A stretch of 64,000 nucleotides of DNA from Alteromonadaceae bacterium 2753L.S.0a.02 (GTDB lineage: Bacteria > Pseudomonadota > Gammaproteobacteria > Pseudomonadales > Cellvibrionaceae): NCBI GenBank assembly GCA_007827375.1, contig VISH01000002.1, positions 3,497,001 through 3,561,000 of the forward strand, read 5' to 3'. The position numbers were made by a program, and so were the translations under genes. The first letter of the stretch is position 1; every line of letters begins with the position of its first letter. Below are positions 47,047 to 55,184 of this stretch, one piece after another. The notes under the pieces are model-generated. The model was not told the origin of the DNA. It saw only the letters and a list, made by a program, of their open reading frames with translations, and made no database searches.

Positions 47047-47925
47047 ATGCCCTGGCTGCAACTACGCATTAATACCACGCGCGAGCTTGCACCGCGTTTC
47101 GAATTTGCACTCGCCAAAAGCGGTGCGATGGCCGTAACACTCGAAGACAACGCCGATCACCCCATCTTCGAACCCGCTCTGGGTGAAACCCCGCTGTGGC
47201 AGGAAACCCGCATTACCGGTTTGTTTGAAGCCGATATAGATACCGAGCTCACCCTCAGTACGGTGATGCAAAAGGCCGGTGTCGCAGAGGCGCAGAGCCA
47301 CTGGCATATTCTCGAAGACAAAGACTGGGAGCGCGAGTGGATGAGCCATTACGCGCCGATACAATGTGGCGACAAGTTTTGGATCTGTCCAAGCTGGACA
47401 GCACCTCCCGACGCTTCGGCCGTGAACCTGATGCTCGACCCCGGGCTCGCTTTCGGTACCGGCACCCACCCCACAACCTTCCTGTGCTTGCAGTGGCTGG
47501 CGCAACAGAATTTAACGGGCATTACCGCCATAGACTATGGTTGTGGTTCGGGAATTCTGGGAATTGCCGCATTATTACTGGGTGCACACTCCGTAATTGG
47601 CACAGATATCGACCCTCAGGCGGTATTGGCGACGCAGGAGAACGTGCGCCGCAACACTCTCGATGCGCAACGTTTCCCGGTGTATTTCCCCGAAAAGTGC
47701 CCCCAGCAGGCCTGCGATTTGATCCTGGCCAACATCCTTGCCGGGCCGCTGGTGGAACTCGCACCCACTTTATCTAAGTTATTGAAAGTAGGTGGAAAAT
47801 TGTGTCTCTCCGGGGTTCTGAAAACGCAGCAAACAGCGCTTTTAGACGCCTATTCACCCTGGCTTGAAATCGAAAATATTTCAGAAAAGGAAGAATGGAT
47901 CTGCATCACCGGTCAGCGCCGATAA
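47047..47925 (+). CDS. prmA: Ribosomal protein L11 methyltransferase PrmA
   Basis: PrmA trimethylates ribosomal protein L11. The 292-residue product has an N-terminal L11-binding domain (MPWLQLRINTTRELAPRFE) and a SAM domain with LDPGLAFGTGTHPTT, AIDYGCGSGILGIAALLLGA and the NPPY-like NILAGPL. I chose ATG at 47047 with GAGG upstream; the open frame begins 27 nt earlier without support. Confidence 0.96.
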   Translation: MPWLQLRINTTRELAPRFEFALAKSGAMAVTLEDNADHPIFEPALGETPLWQETRITGLFEADIDTELTLSTVMQKAGVAEAQSHWHILEDKDWEREWMSHYAPIQCGDKFWICPSWTAPPDASAVNLMLDPGLAFGTGTHPTTFLCLQWLAQQNLTGITAIDYGCGSGILGIAALLLGAHSVIGTDIDPQAVLATQENVRRNTLDAQRFPVYFPEKCPQQACDLILANILAGPLVELAPTLSKLLKVGGKLCLSGVLKTQQTALLDAYSPWLEIENISEKEEWICITGQRR

Positions 47926-48056
47926 GGCGCGCCCGGAAAGAATTCTCGACAGCAATAATTTACGCCCAATCGCATAGCGTATAAACTTGCATAAAGCCAT
48001 ATGGCATAACACATTAGCAACAAAACTTAATGAAGATTCTTAGGACCTAGCGACAC

Positions 48057-49403
48057 ATGGCAGATTCCATCACCCGCTGCCCCAAATGCCAGACTTCATT
48101 TCGCATCACCGAGGCACACTTAAAATCTGCCAAGGGTGCGGTGCGCTGTGGTTCGTGCCTCACCATCTTCAACGCTAAAGATCACCTTATTAGCCATACC
48201 GATCACGCGGGTGCCGCCGCGAGCAGCGCCAAGCCCAAAGCCAAAGCGCTCACCAATAAACCACTCACTAACAAAGCCAAACCAGCAACTGCCCAGCCCA
48301 AAGCGGCCGCGCAAAAGAAACTCGTGCTGCCGCCCGACGAAGACGATATGTTGATCAGCGACGATATGGACATGGTCGACGATGACTCGCCAAGCAACGA
48401 TTCCCCGTTCAATACCGACTTCAACGACAACATTCTCTACAGCAAGAGCATGGCTTCGACAGAATCCAATTTGTTCGAACGCGGCCAGCAGGAAGAGGAC
48501 GACGATGACGAACAAAAGTCGGATGAATCCTGGGCTTTGGATCTCCTGAATTCCAGCGACGAGGAGGAAGAGCTTCCAAAATTCAAAAAGGACACCGGCG
48601 CATTCCCCGCGGTCGAGGAACCCAAGCCGCCGACCGCAAAACCAAAAGCGGTTCAAAGCGACTACGAAAGCGATTTTGCCCTGAACGACGACGATGACGC
48701 CGAAAAATTCATCACCCAGCACTACCCGGCATTAGACGCCGAACAGGTCGAGGAGGAATTACGTAAAACCGGGTTTCACGAGCCGGTGTTTACCGCCATC
48801 GAGCCCAGCATTGAAGAACTCGATCGCGACCCCGATGAAGACGACTACGGCAATCGCACCGCCAAGCCCTTCATTCACGCCATTGAGCCCGAACCGGTGG
48901 AGTTTTCCTACCGCAGTGCTTTTTCCATCACCGACTCAAACTGGCTGTGGGGGCCGCTGACACTGGCGATGACCCTGATTCTGGTATTTTTGGTGGGCTG
49001 GCTGCAATTTGGCAAGCTCAGCCGCATCGAACCCTACCGCGGCTACTATGGCTACGCCTGTACCCTGTTCGGTTGCGAGCTGCCAGTACTGATCAGCCGC
49101 CAGGATATTCGCGCGGTGAATCTTGTAGTGCGCAGTCACCCCAGCGAAAGCGGCGCACTGGTGGTCGATGCGGTTTTGCAAAACACCGCGGGTTTTGCGC
49201 AACCCTTCCCATCCTTGGATCTGGTGTTCACCGACGTCGCCGAAAAGCCCGTGGCAGCGCGGCGTTTTTCACCCCGGGAATACCTCGGTGGCGAACTCGC
49301 CGGTAAAACCCAAATGCCCAGCCAACAGCCCATACACATCGCCCTGGAGATTGTCGACCCAGGCCCGGATGCCGTCGGCTATCGCATCGAAATCGCCAAT
49401 TAA
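48057..49403 (+). CDS. Zinc-ribbon and DUF3426 domain protein
   Basis: A 448-residue protein conserved between prmA and dusB in pseudomonads. The N-terminal zinc ribbon (TRCPKCQTSFRITEAHL...GAVRCGSCLTIFNA, two CxxC pairs) is followed by a long acidic, low-complexity stretch (about 60-285), one membrane helix (about 296-318), and a periplasmic DUF3426 domain (LSRIEPYRGYYGYACTLFGCELP). Function is unknown. The acidic linker is unusually long, with runs of Asp/Glu. Confidence 0.85.
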   Translation: MADSITRCPKCQTSFRITEAHLKSAKGAVRCGSCLTIFNAKDHLISHTDHAGAAASSAKPKAKALTNKPLTNKAKPATAQPKAAAQKKLVLPPDEDDMLISDDMDMVDDDSPSNDSPFNTDFNDNILYSKSMASTESNLFERGQQEEDDDDEQKSDESWALDLLNSSDEEEELPKFKKDTGAFPAVEEPKPPTAKPKAVQSDYESDFALNDDDDAEKFITQHYPALDAEQVEEELRKTGFHEPVFTAIEPSIEELDRDPDEDDYGNRTAKPFIHAIEPEPVEFSYRSAFSITDSNWLWGPLTLAMTLILVFLVGWLQFGKLSRIEPYRGYYGYACTLFGCELPVLISRQDIRAVNLVVRSHPSESGALVVDAVLQNTAGFAQPFPSLDLVFTDVAEKPVAARRFSPREYLGGELAGKTQMPSQQPIHIALEIVDPGPDAVGYRIEIAN

Positions 49404-49443
49404 TCAGAATCTTCCCCTCAAACTGGCAATATTGCTATTTTTT

Positions 49444-49458
49444 TGACCAATCTGGTCA
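49444..49458. promoter_or_regulatory. Perfect palindrome upstream of the dusB-fis promoter
   Basis: TGACCA-ATC-TGGTCA, two perfect 6-bp arms, lies about 10 bp upstream of the putative -35 box. It is sized like a dimeric regulator or Fis-type site, although it lacks the full Fis consensus. Confidence 0.5.
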
Positions 49459-49467
49459 TTAAGTGCA

Positions 49468-49496
49468 TTCCCAATACGGCCAACAACAGGTATCAT
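49468..49496 (+). promoter_or_regulatory. Putative promoter of dusB-fis-type operon with GC-rich discriminator
   Basis: TTCCCA (49468-49473), 17-bp spacer, TATCAT (49491-49496), followed by AGCCGCC. A GC-rich discriminator is characteristic of stringently controlled promoters such as E. coli fis. The leader to the chosen dusB start is about 180 nt, with hairpins ACCCG-TTTAG-CGGGT and CCCTGA-ATG-TCAGGG (49562-49576). Confidence 0.5.
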
Positions 49497-49683
49497 AGCC
49501 GCCTTTTTTGGGGTGACTTATTTCTACCCGTTTAGCGGGTCTTACACCCACTGCGTTACTTCCCTGAATGTCAGGGGCGCCTTACCAGCATTACCACGCA
49601 CTACCTTACCCACAGGTACCATGCGTTTATTTATAGCTCGCTTAGCCGTCGAGAAATACAAGCCATTCTTTGGGGAGAATCGT

Positions 49684-50676
49684 TTGTTCCATATTGGAAA
49701 CCACACAATACGCAGCCGCTGCCTGTTAGCACCCATGGCTGGCGTGACTGACGCACCCTTTCGACGTTTGTGCCGCGTGCAGGGCGCTGGCTTGGCGACC
49801 TCTGAAATGGTCACCAGCGATGTGCGTATGTGGCAGAGCCGTAAAACCCAATCCCGCCTTGCAGCTTTGCAACACGAAGCCGAACCGGTGAGTGTGCAAA
49901 TTGCCGGCAGCGACCCGCAAATGCTGGCCGAAGCCGCGCAGCAGGCCGTCGTCCAGGGGGCTCAAATTGTCGATATCAATATGGGTTGCCCTGCCAAGAA
50001 AGTGTGCAAAAAAGCCGCGGGCTCAGCGCTGTTGCGCGATACAGCACTGGTGAGTGATATAACCCAAGCGGTTGTGGATGCGGTTTCTGTGCCGGTAACG
50101 CTCAAAATACGTACAGGGTGGGACGCACAACAGCGCAACGCCCTTGAAATTGCCCGAATTGCCGAAGACAACGGCATTCAGGCTCTCGCTGTTCACGGTC
50201 GTACCCGCGCCTGCCGTTTCGATGGCAGCGCAGAGTACGATACCATCGCTCAAGTTGTGAGCAGCGTCGCTATTCCAGTAATAGCCAACGGCGATATTGA
50301 TTCGCCTCAAAAAGCCTATCAGGTATTGCAACATACAGGGGCCGCTGCTGTTATGATTGGCCGCGCAGCTCTCGGCAACCCCTGGTTGTTCCGGCAAATT
50401 GAGCATTTTCTGGATCACGGTGAAGCAGGGGAACTACCCGCCACTTCTGAGGTTCAAAAAACCATGGAACGGCATCTCTGCGATTTAACCACCTTCTATG
50501 GGGAAGAAAAAGGCGTTCGCATTGCACGTAAGCACGTGCGCTGGTACCTACAGGGCTACCCGAACGCAGCCACTTTCCTTAAACAATTTAATTCGTTAAT
50601 CACTCTTCAATCACAACTAACTGCCGTTTCAGCTTTTATTGAACGGTCACAAACACATGAGGAATATGCAGCATGA
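49684..50676 (+). CDS. dusB: tRNA-dihydrouridine synthase DusB
   Basis: DusB reduces uridines in tRNA using FMN and NADPH. The 330-residue product has LAPMAGVTDAPFRRLC, the catalytic Cys in NMGCPAKKVCKKAAGSALL, VHGRTR and MIGRAALGNPWLF. I chose a TTG start at 49684 because GGGGAG lies 5-6 nt upstream and the resulting N-terminus (M)FHIGNHTIRSRCLLAPMAG aligns with E. coli DusB. An ATG at 49621 would add 21 residues. The stop overlaps fis (ATGA), the E. coli arrangement. Confidence 0.93.
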   Translation: MFHIGNHTIRSRCLLAPMAGVTDAPFRRLCRVQGAGLATSEMVTSDVRMWQSRKTQSRLAALQHEAEPVSVQIAGSDPQMLAEAAQQAVVQGAQIVDINMGCPAKKVCKKAAGSALLRDTALVSDITQAVVDAVSVPVTLKIRTGWDAQQRNALEIARIAEDNGIQALAVHGRTRACRFDGSAEYDTIAQVVSSVAIPVIANGDIDSPQKAYQVLQHTGAAAVMIGRAALGNPWLFRQIEHFLDHGEAGELPATSEVQKTMERHLCDLTTFYGEEKGVRIARKHVRWYLQGYPNAATFLKQFNSLITLQSQLTAVSAFIERSQTHEEYAA

Positions 50677-50984
50677 ACACAGCGGATACGCTAGTAAGAG
50701 AAGGCGCTCGTGAAATTAGCCAGTCGGTCAATGGGGATGGCTATCAGAACACTCAAGAGCCTTCCCTCAGGGATTGCGTAGAAAAAGCCGTTTCTAACTA
50801 CTTCCAACACTTAGAGGGACAGGACGTTACCGACGTGTACGACATGGTTCTGGCTGAAGTTGAAGCGCCTATGCTCGAAGTCGTTATGAAGTACACCCGT
50901 CACAACCAAACACGTGCTGCCCACGTTCTCGGTTTGAACCGTGGCACGCTTCGCAAGAAACTCAAGCAATACGGTTTACTTTAA
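50673..50984 (+). CDS. fis: DNA-binding protein Fis
   Basis: Fis is a nucleoid-associated protein that bends DNA and activates rRNA promoters. The 103-residue length and the C-terminal helix-turn-helix (QTRAAHVLGLNRGTLRKKLKQYGLL) are typical. The N-terminal extension (about 25 residues) is less conserved. It overlaps dusB by 4 nt, so its level depends on the dusB promoter and on translational coupling. Confidence 0.96.
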   Translation: MNTADTLVREGAREISQSVNGDGYQNTQEPSLRDCVEKAVSNYFQHLEGQDVTDVYDMVLAEVEAPMLEVVMKYTRHNQTRAAHVLGLNRGTLRKKLKQYGLL

Positions 50985-51024
50985 TCGGTTTTCCGGCAGT
51001 CGCTCCGGCGCTGCCCCTGATTTT

Positions 51025-51047
51025 GGCAGCCTGCGGGCTGCCGGTTT
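51025..51047 (+). terminator. Probable terminator after fis
   Basis: GGCAGCC, loop TGCG, GGCTGCC, then GGTTT: a perfect 7-pair GC-rich stem 41 nt past the fis stop, but with a short T run. It likely ends or attenuates the dusB-fis transcript before purH. Confidence 0.5.
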
Positions 51048-51231
51048 AAATCAGCACCTGTGCGCCACAACGCAAGGGCTCTCCCTTCCCCGGGCGCAGA
51101 TGCGTCTAAGCTGTAACAATATCAACGCTAACGAATGCCAAAATAAACGCTGATTTGCGTTGTAACCGTTATTCCCGCAAACCAAAGCAACAAGCAGCAG
51201 CCGTTAACCAATCACAGGAATGCAAGCATCC

Positions 51232-52812
51232 ATGACCAACCCCACTGATCTCGTAAAAATCAGGCGAGCACTTATCAGTGTTTCTGACAAAACCGGCATA
51301 GTGGAATTCGCACAAACGCTCAGCCAGCAGGGCGTCGAAATTCTCTCCACCGGTGGTACCTACAAACTCCTGCAAGACAGCGGCATCGCCGCCACAGAGA
51401 TTTCCGAATACACCGGCTTCCCAGAAATGATGAGCGGCCGCGTAAAAACCTTACACCCCAAAGTACACGGCGGTATTTTAGCGCGCCGAGGAACCGACGA
51501 TGCCGTTATGGCCGAACACGGCATTAATCCCATCGATATGGTGGTGGTGAACCTTTACCCCTTTGAGCAGACCATTGCCAAGCCCGACTGCGACCTCGCC
51601 ACCGCCATAGAAAACATTGATATTGGCGGCCCGACCATGGTGCGCGCCGCCGCCAAAAACTATAACGACGTTGCCATTGTGGTCAACGCCGCGAGCTATG
51701 CCACAGTAACCCAAGAAATGGCCGACAACGGCGGCGCACTGTGCCGCGATAGCCGTTTTGATCTTGCCGTGCAGGCCTTTGAACACACCTCCGCCTACGA
51801 TGGCGCCATCGCCAACTATTTGGGGCAGAGCGTGGGCGATGGTGAAGAGAAATTCCCGCGCACTTTCAATTTGCAGTTCGAAAAGGTGCAAGGCATGCGC
51901 TACGGTGAAAACCCGCATCAGGGCGCGGCGTTTTACAAGGAAGCCAATAACAGCGATGTGAGTGTTACCAGTGCCACCCAGCTGCAGGGTAAAGAGCTGT
52001 CGTACAACAACGTTGCCGACACCGATGCCGCTCTGGAAACCGTCAAACAATATGAACAACCCGCTTGTGTCATCGTGAAGCACGCCAACCCCTGCGGCGT
52101 TGCCTTGGGCAGCGATATTCTCGAAGCCTACGAAAAAGCGTTTGCCACCGATTCTGAATCCGCCTTCGGCGGCATCATCGCCTTCAACCGCGAACTCGAC
52201 GAAGCCACGGCTCAGGCGATCGTCGAAAAGCAGTTTGTGGAGGTGATTATCGCCCCCAGCGTCACCCCCGAAGCCGTAGAAGTCGTCAAAGCCAAGAAAA
52301 ACGTCAGGCTATTGGCCTGCGGCACCTGGGAAGCTGGCTTTGCGCCGGCTTACGACTTCAAGCGGGTTACCGGTGGCTTGCTGGTGCAGGAACGCGATAA
52401 CGGCATCATCACAGAAGCCGATCTCGAAATCGTCACCCAGCGCAAACCCAGCGAAGAGGAAATTCGCGATCTGCTGTTCGCCTGGACGGTCGCCAAAATG
52501 GTGAAATCCAACGCCATCGTGTACGCCAAAAACTGCCAGACCATCGGTGTCGGTGCCGGGCAGATGAGCCGGGTCAACTCCGCGCGCATCGCCTCCATCA
52601 AAGCCGAGCAGGCTGGCTTTGAAGTGAAGGGCTCGGTCATGGCTTCCGACGCTTTCTTCCCGTTCCGCGATGGTATCGACAACGCCGCCAGCGTTGGCAT
52701 TACTGCCGTCATTGAACCCGGCGGTTCGATGCGTGACGACGAAGTCATTGCCGCGGCCGACGAGCACGATATGGCGATGGTCTTCACCCGCATGCGCCAC
52801 TTCAGGCATTAA
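51232..52812 (+). CDS. purH: Bifunctional AICAR transformylase/IMP cyclohydrolase PurH
   Basis: PurH performs the last two steps of IMP synthesis. The 526-residue protein has the N-terminal cyclohydrolase domain (ALISVSDKTGIVEFA, STGGTYKLL, VKTLHPKVHGGIL) and the C-terminal transformylase (KELSYNNVADTDAAL, IVKHANPCGVA, ASDAFFPFRDGIDNAA). I chose ATG at 51232 because AGGA lies 8 nt upstream; an ATG 12 nt earlier is too close to it. purD follows. Confidence 0.97.
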   Translation: MTNPTDLVKIRRALISVSDKTGIVEFAQTLSQQGVEILSTGGTYKLLQDSGIAATEISEYTGFPEMMSGRVKTLHPKVHGGILARRGTDDAVMAEHGINPIDMVVVNLYPFEQTIAKPDCDLATAIENIDIGGPTMVRAAAKNYNDVAIVVNAASYATVTQEMADNGGALCRDSRFDLAVQAFEHTSAYDGAIANYLGQSVGDGEEKFPRTFNLQFEKVQGMRYGENPHQGAAFYKEANNSDVSVTSATQLQGKELSYNNVADTDAALETVKQYEQPACVIVKHANPCGVALGSDILEAYEKAFATDSESAFGGIIAFNRELDEATAQAIVEKQFVEVIIAPSVTPEAVEVVKAKKNVRLLACGTWEAGFAPAYDFKRVTGGLLVQERDNGIITEADLEIVTQRKPSEEEIRDLLFAWTVAKMVKSNAIVYAKNCQTIGVGAGQMSRVNSARIASIKAEQAGFEVKGSVMASDAFFPFRDGIDNAASVGITAVIEPGGSMRDDEVIAAADEHDMAMVFTRMRHFRH

Positions 52813-52820
52813 CCCTAAAC

Positions 52821-52844
52821 GTCGGACGTCTGAGGTCGGACGTC
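52821..52844. repeat. Short direct repeat in the purH-purD gap
   Basis: GTCGGACGTC occurs at 52821-52830 and again at 52835-52844, separated by TGAG. Each copy contains the palindrome GACGTC. It lies between the purH stop and the purD start (92 bp). Significance is unknown; it may be a small operator or a remnant repeat. Confidence 0.55.
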
Positions 52845-52904
52845 CGGCGCATTCCAAAACCCTTTGTTAATACAAAACTTCGAACAGAACAGAACATAAA
52901 TACA

Positions 52905-54194
52905 ATGAAAATACTCATTATTGGCTCGGGTGGGCGAGAGCATGCTTTGGCCTGGAAAGCGGCGCAAAGCGAGCAGGTAGAAAAAGTTTACGTCGCACCC
53001 GGCAACGCCGGTACCGCCACAGAAAATAAAATGGAAAACGTCGCCATCGATGTTATGGCGTTTGATGAGCTGCTCGCCTTTGCAACAAGCAACGCGATAG
53101 ACCTCACCATAGTTGGCCCTGAAGCGCCCCTGGTCGAAGGCGTGGTCGACACATTCAGCGCCGCCGGCCTGGCCTGTTTCGGCCCCACTCAGGGCGCGGC
53201 GCAACTGGAAGGCTCCAAATCGTTTACCAAAGACTTTTTGGCCCGCCACAATATTCCCAGCGCCGAATACCAAACCTTTACCGACGAAGCCGCAGCCCTC
53301 GCCTACCTGCGCGAAAAAGGCGCCCCCATCGTGGTGAAAGCTGATGGCCTGGCGGCCGGAAAAGGCGTGATTGTCGCAGAAGATCTCGCCACTGCCGAAA
53401 GTGCCGTAAAAGACATGCTCTCGGGCAATGCCTTCGGTGAAGCCGGCTGCCGCGTGGTCATCGAAGAATTTTTAAGCGGTGAAGAAGCCAGCTTTATCGT
53501 TATCGCCGATGGCGAACATGTGCTTCCCATGGCCACCAGCCAGGATCACAAACGTGCCGGCGACGGCGATACCGGTTTGAACACCGGCGGTATGGGCGCG
53601 TATTCACCGGCACCGGTAGTCACTGATGACGTCTACCAACGCATCATGGATGAGGTGATTATGCCCACCATTCGCGGCATGGCAGCCGAAGGCAACAGTT
53701 ACACAGGCTTCCTCTACGCGGGCCTGATGATTGGCGCCGATGGCAGCCCCAAAGTGATTGAATACAACTGCCGTTTTGGCGACCCCGAAACCCAGCCCAT
53801 TATGCTGCGTCTGCAATCCGATTTAGTGGCGCTGTGCCAGGCGGCACTCGATAAAACTCTGGCACAACTCAGCACCGAATGGGACGAGCGCCCCGCGGTG
53901 GGCGTGGTACTCGCTGCCGGCGGCTACCCCGGCAGCTACCAGAAAGGTCATGAAATCAGCGGGCTCGGTATCGGCGAGTCGGCCACGGCGAAAGTTTTCC
54001 ACGCCGGTACGCAATTGCAGGATGGCAAAGTGCTCACCAACGGCGGCCGGGTACTGTGTGCCACCGCACTCGGAAACAGCGTGACAGAGGCCCAGAAAAA
54101 CGCCTACGCACTGGCAAAAAATATCAACTGGAAAGACGTAATGATGCGCAGCGATATCGCCTATCGCGCGATTGCGCGAGAAGCGCAGAGTTAA
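52905..54194 (+). CDS. purD: Phosphoribosylamine--glycine ligase PurD
   Basis: PurD (GAR synthetase) joins glycine to phosphoribosylamine. The 429-residue ATP-grasp protein starts MKILIIGSGGREHALAWK and has VVGPEAPLVEGVVD-type residues, KADGLAAGKGVIVAE, and FLYAGLMIGADGSPKVIEYNCRFGDPETQ. It follows purH by 92 nt and is closed by a strong terminator at 54199. Confidence 0.97.
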   Translation: MKILIIGSGGREHALAWKAAQSEQVEKVYVAPGNAGTATENKMENVAIDVMAFDELLAFATSNAIDLTIVGPEAPLVEGVVDTFSAAGLACFGPTQGAAQLEGSKSFTKDFLARHNIPSAEYQTFTDEAAALAYLREKGAPIVVKADGLAAGKGVIVAEDLATAESAVKDMLSGNAFGEAGCRVVIEEFLSGEEASFIVIADGEHVLPMATSQDHKRAGDGDTGLNTGGMGAYSPAPVVTDDVYQRIMDEVIMPTIRGMAAEGNSYTGFLYAGLMIGADGSPKVIEYNCRFGDPETQPIMLRLQSDLVALCQAALDKTLAQLSTEWDERPAVGVVLAAGGYPGSYQKGHEISGLGIGESATAKVFHAGTQLQDGKVLTNGGRVLCATALGNSVTEAQKNAYALAKNINWKDVMMRSDIAYRAIAREAQS

Positions 54195-54198
54195 AATA

Positions 54199-54226
54199 AA
54201 AAAAGGCTCCGAAAGGAGCCTTTATT
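54199..54226. terminator. Bidirectional Rho-independent terminator between purD and the BamE-like gene
   Basis: AAAGGCTCC, tetraloop GAAA, GGAGCCTTT: a perfect 9-pair stem. On the minus strand it is followed by seven T, giving a strong terminator for the convergent gene. On the plus strand TTTATT follows, so it also serves purD. Confidence 0.9.
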
Positions 54227-54244
54227 GTGTGTTTGACATTTCAA

Positions 54245-54805
54245 TTACAAACGAACGTCGATAACAATGCCTTTATCGTTAAAATCGATCGCCTTCTTCT
54301 TGAAGCGATTTAACCAATAGGTATAGGTAGGCATATCCAAATTCGGGTTTGCATGATGCGGCGGACGCCCCATGGCAATCAGAATGCCTTTGCGGGTCAT
54401 GCCCTCTAAGGGCAAGCCTTTACGAATCCCCTCCTGGTCTTTTTCGCTCATTTTGGCAATTTCAGCTTTTTTACAATCGGCCCCAAAAAAACCTTCCGCC
54501 ACTTCCATCAAACTCACACCGGCTTTTTTAGTGTGGCCATCCCATACCATCTCATACTCCAAGCCGCTCCATTCAAATTTGATCTGCTTCTTTTTCACTT
54601 TGGTTATCGTGACATCGGAACACACCGGTATCATACCGCCCGAGAGCTGGTAATTCAGGGAGTACAACAAGCGCTTACTCACATCCGGATGCAAAACAAC
54701 CAGGGTTTGCAACTTGTCACCGGCCTTCAATTCCGCGAAAGCCGCACCACAAAAACAGGTGCAAACGAGAGCAAACGCGGGTAACAACAATTTCTTGATC
54801 ATCAT
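54245..54805 (-). CDS. Secreted protein with BamE/SmpA-like C-terminal motif
   Basis: A 186-residue exported protein: signal peptide MMIKKLLLPAFALVCTCFCGAAFAE with likely cleavage after AFA. I do not recognise the family with certainty. The C-terminal part GMTRKGILIAMGRPPHHANPN resembles the 'G-M-T-x-x-x-V-x-x-x-x-G-x-P' helix-turn of BamE/SmpA-fold proteins, followed by YWLNRFKKKAIDFNDKGIVIDV, which fits the last strands. The Cys of ASDV-like PVCSDV and of GADCKK could form a disulfide. GGAG precedes two adjacent ATG codons. It is monocistronic. Confidence 0.65.
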   Translation of the reverse strand: MMIKKLLLPAFALVCTCFCGAAFAELKAGDKLQTLVVLHPDVSKRLLYSLNYQLSGGMIPVCSDVTITKVKKKQIKFEWSGLEYEMVWDGHTKKAGVSLMEVAEGFFGADCKKAEIAKMSEKDQEGIRKGLPLEGMTRKGILIAMGRPPHHANPNLDMPTYTYWLNRFKKKAIDFNDKGIVIDVRL

Positions 54806-55184
54806 GATCTCCTACTTAAAGTTTGTGTTCAGCAACAATTCCCTGTTCAAGAGACTGCTGCCGATCCTTATTAAGGAACCTCCGAAAAATGGCCTATTTT
54901 CCACGTGGCGGCGTCAGTTCCGTCCTCAGCGCCAGCCCGGTCACTCCTCATTTACTCCAGTAAACTCCGGGCTTGTGGGCGGTACTTCCTAACCACAAGA
55001 AAAATATCTTCATTTTTCAGAGGTTCCTTAGATTGGGGGAAAGTGTTTCAGAAGCTTGCGGGAAAAATGTAATCACAAGTAGGCGGCAGGTCAAAGACTA
55101 TTTTTGCCCAGGCATTTGCAAAACAAGCGATTGGTAGCGCGTTAAAGGTTTGCTAAATAAATAGCCAGCCATTAACCCATAAAG
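54806..55184. other. Intergenic region holding a MITE-like element
   Basis: 379 bp between the metalloprotease stop and the BamE-like gene start. 159 bp of it is the inverted-repeat element at 54872-55030. The remainder holds no gene I can support. Confidence 0.6.
54872..55030. mobile_element. MITE-like element, 159 bp with 20-bp terminal inverted repeats
   Basis: TAAGGAACCTCCGAAAAATG at 54872-54891 is matched by the reverse complement of 55011-55030 at 19 of 20 positions. The interior has nested complementarity (GCCCGG with CCGGGC, and TTTACT with AGTAAA around a CC loop), so the whole can fold as one long imperfect hairpin. No coding capacity. TA on both sides could be a target duplication. 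It looks like a non-autonomous derivative of an IS5- or Tc1/mariner-type element; the parent IS is not in this window. Confidence 0.7.

Noticed and set aside
51130..51180. PurR operator upstream of purH
   Set aside because: Only one half-site (ACGCAAA) is present and the other half does not match, so it is not a palindromic PurR box.
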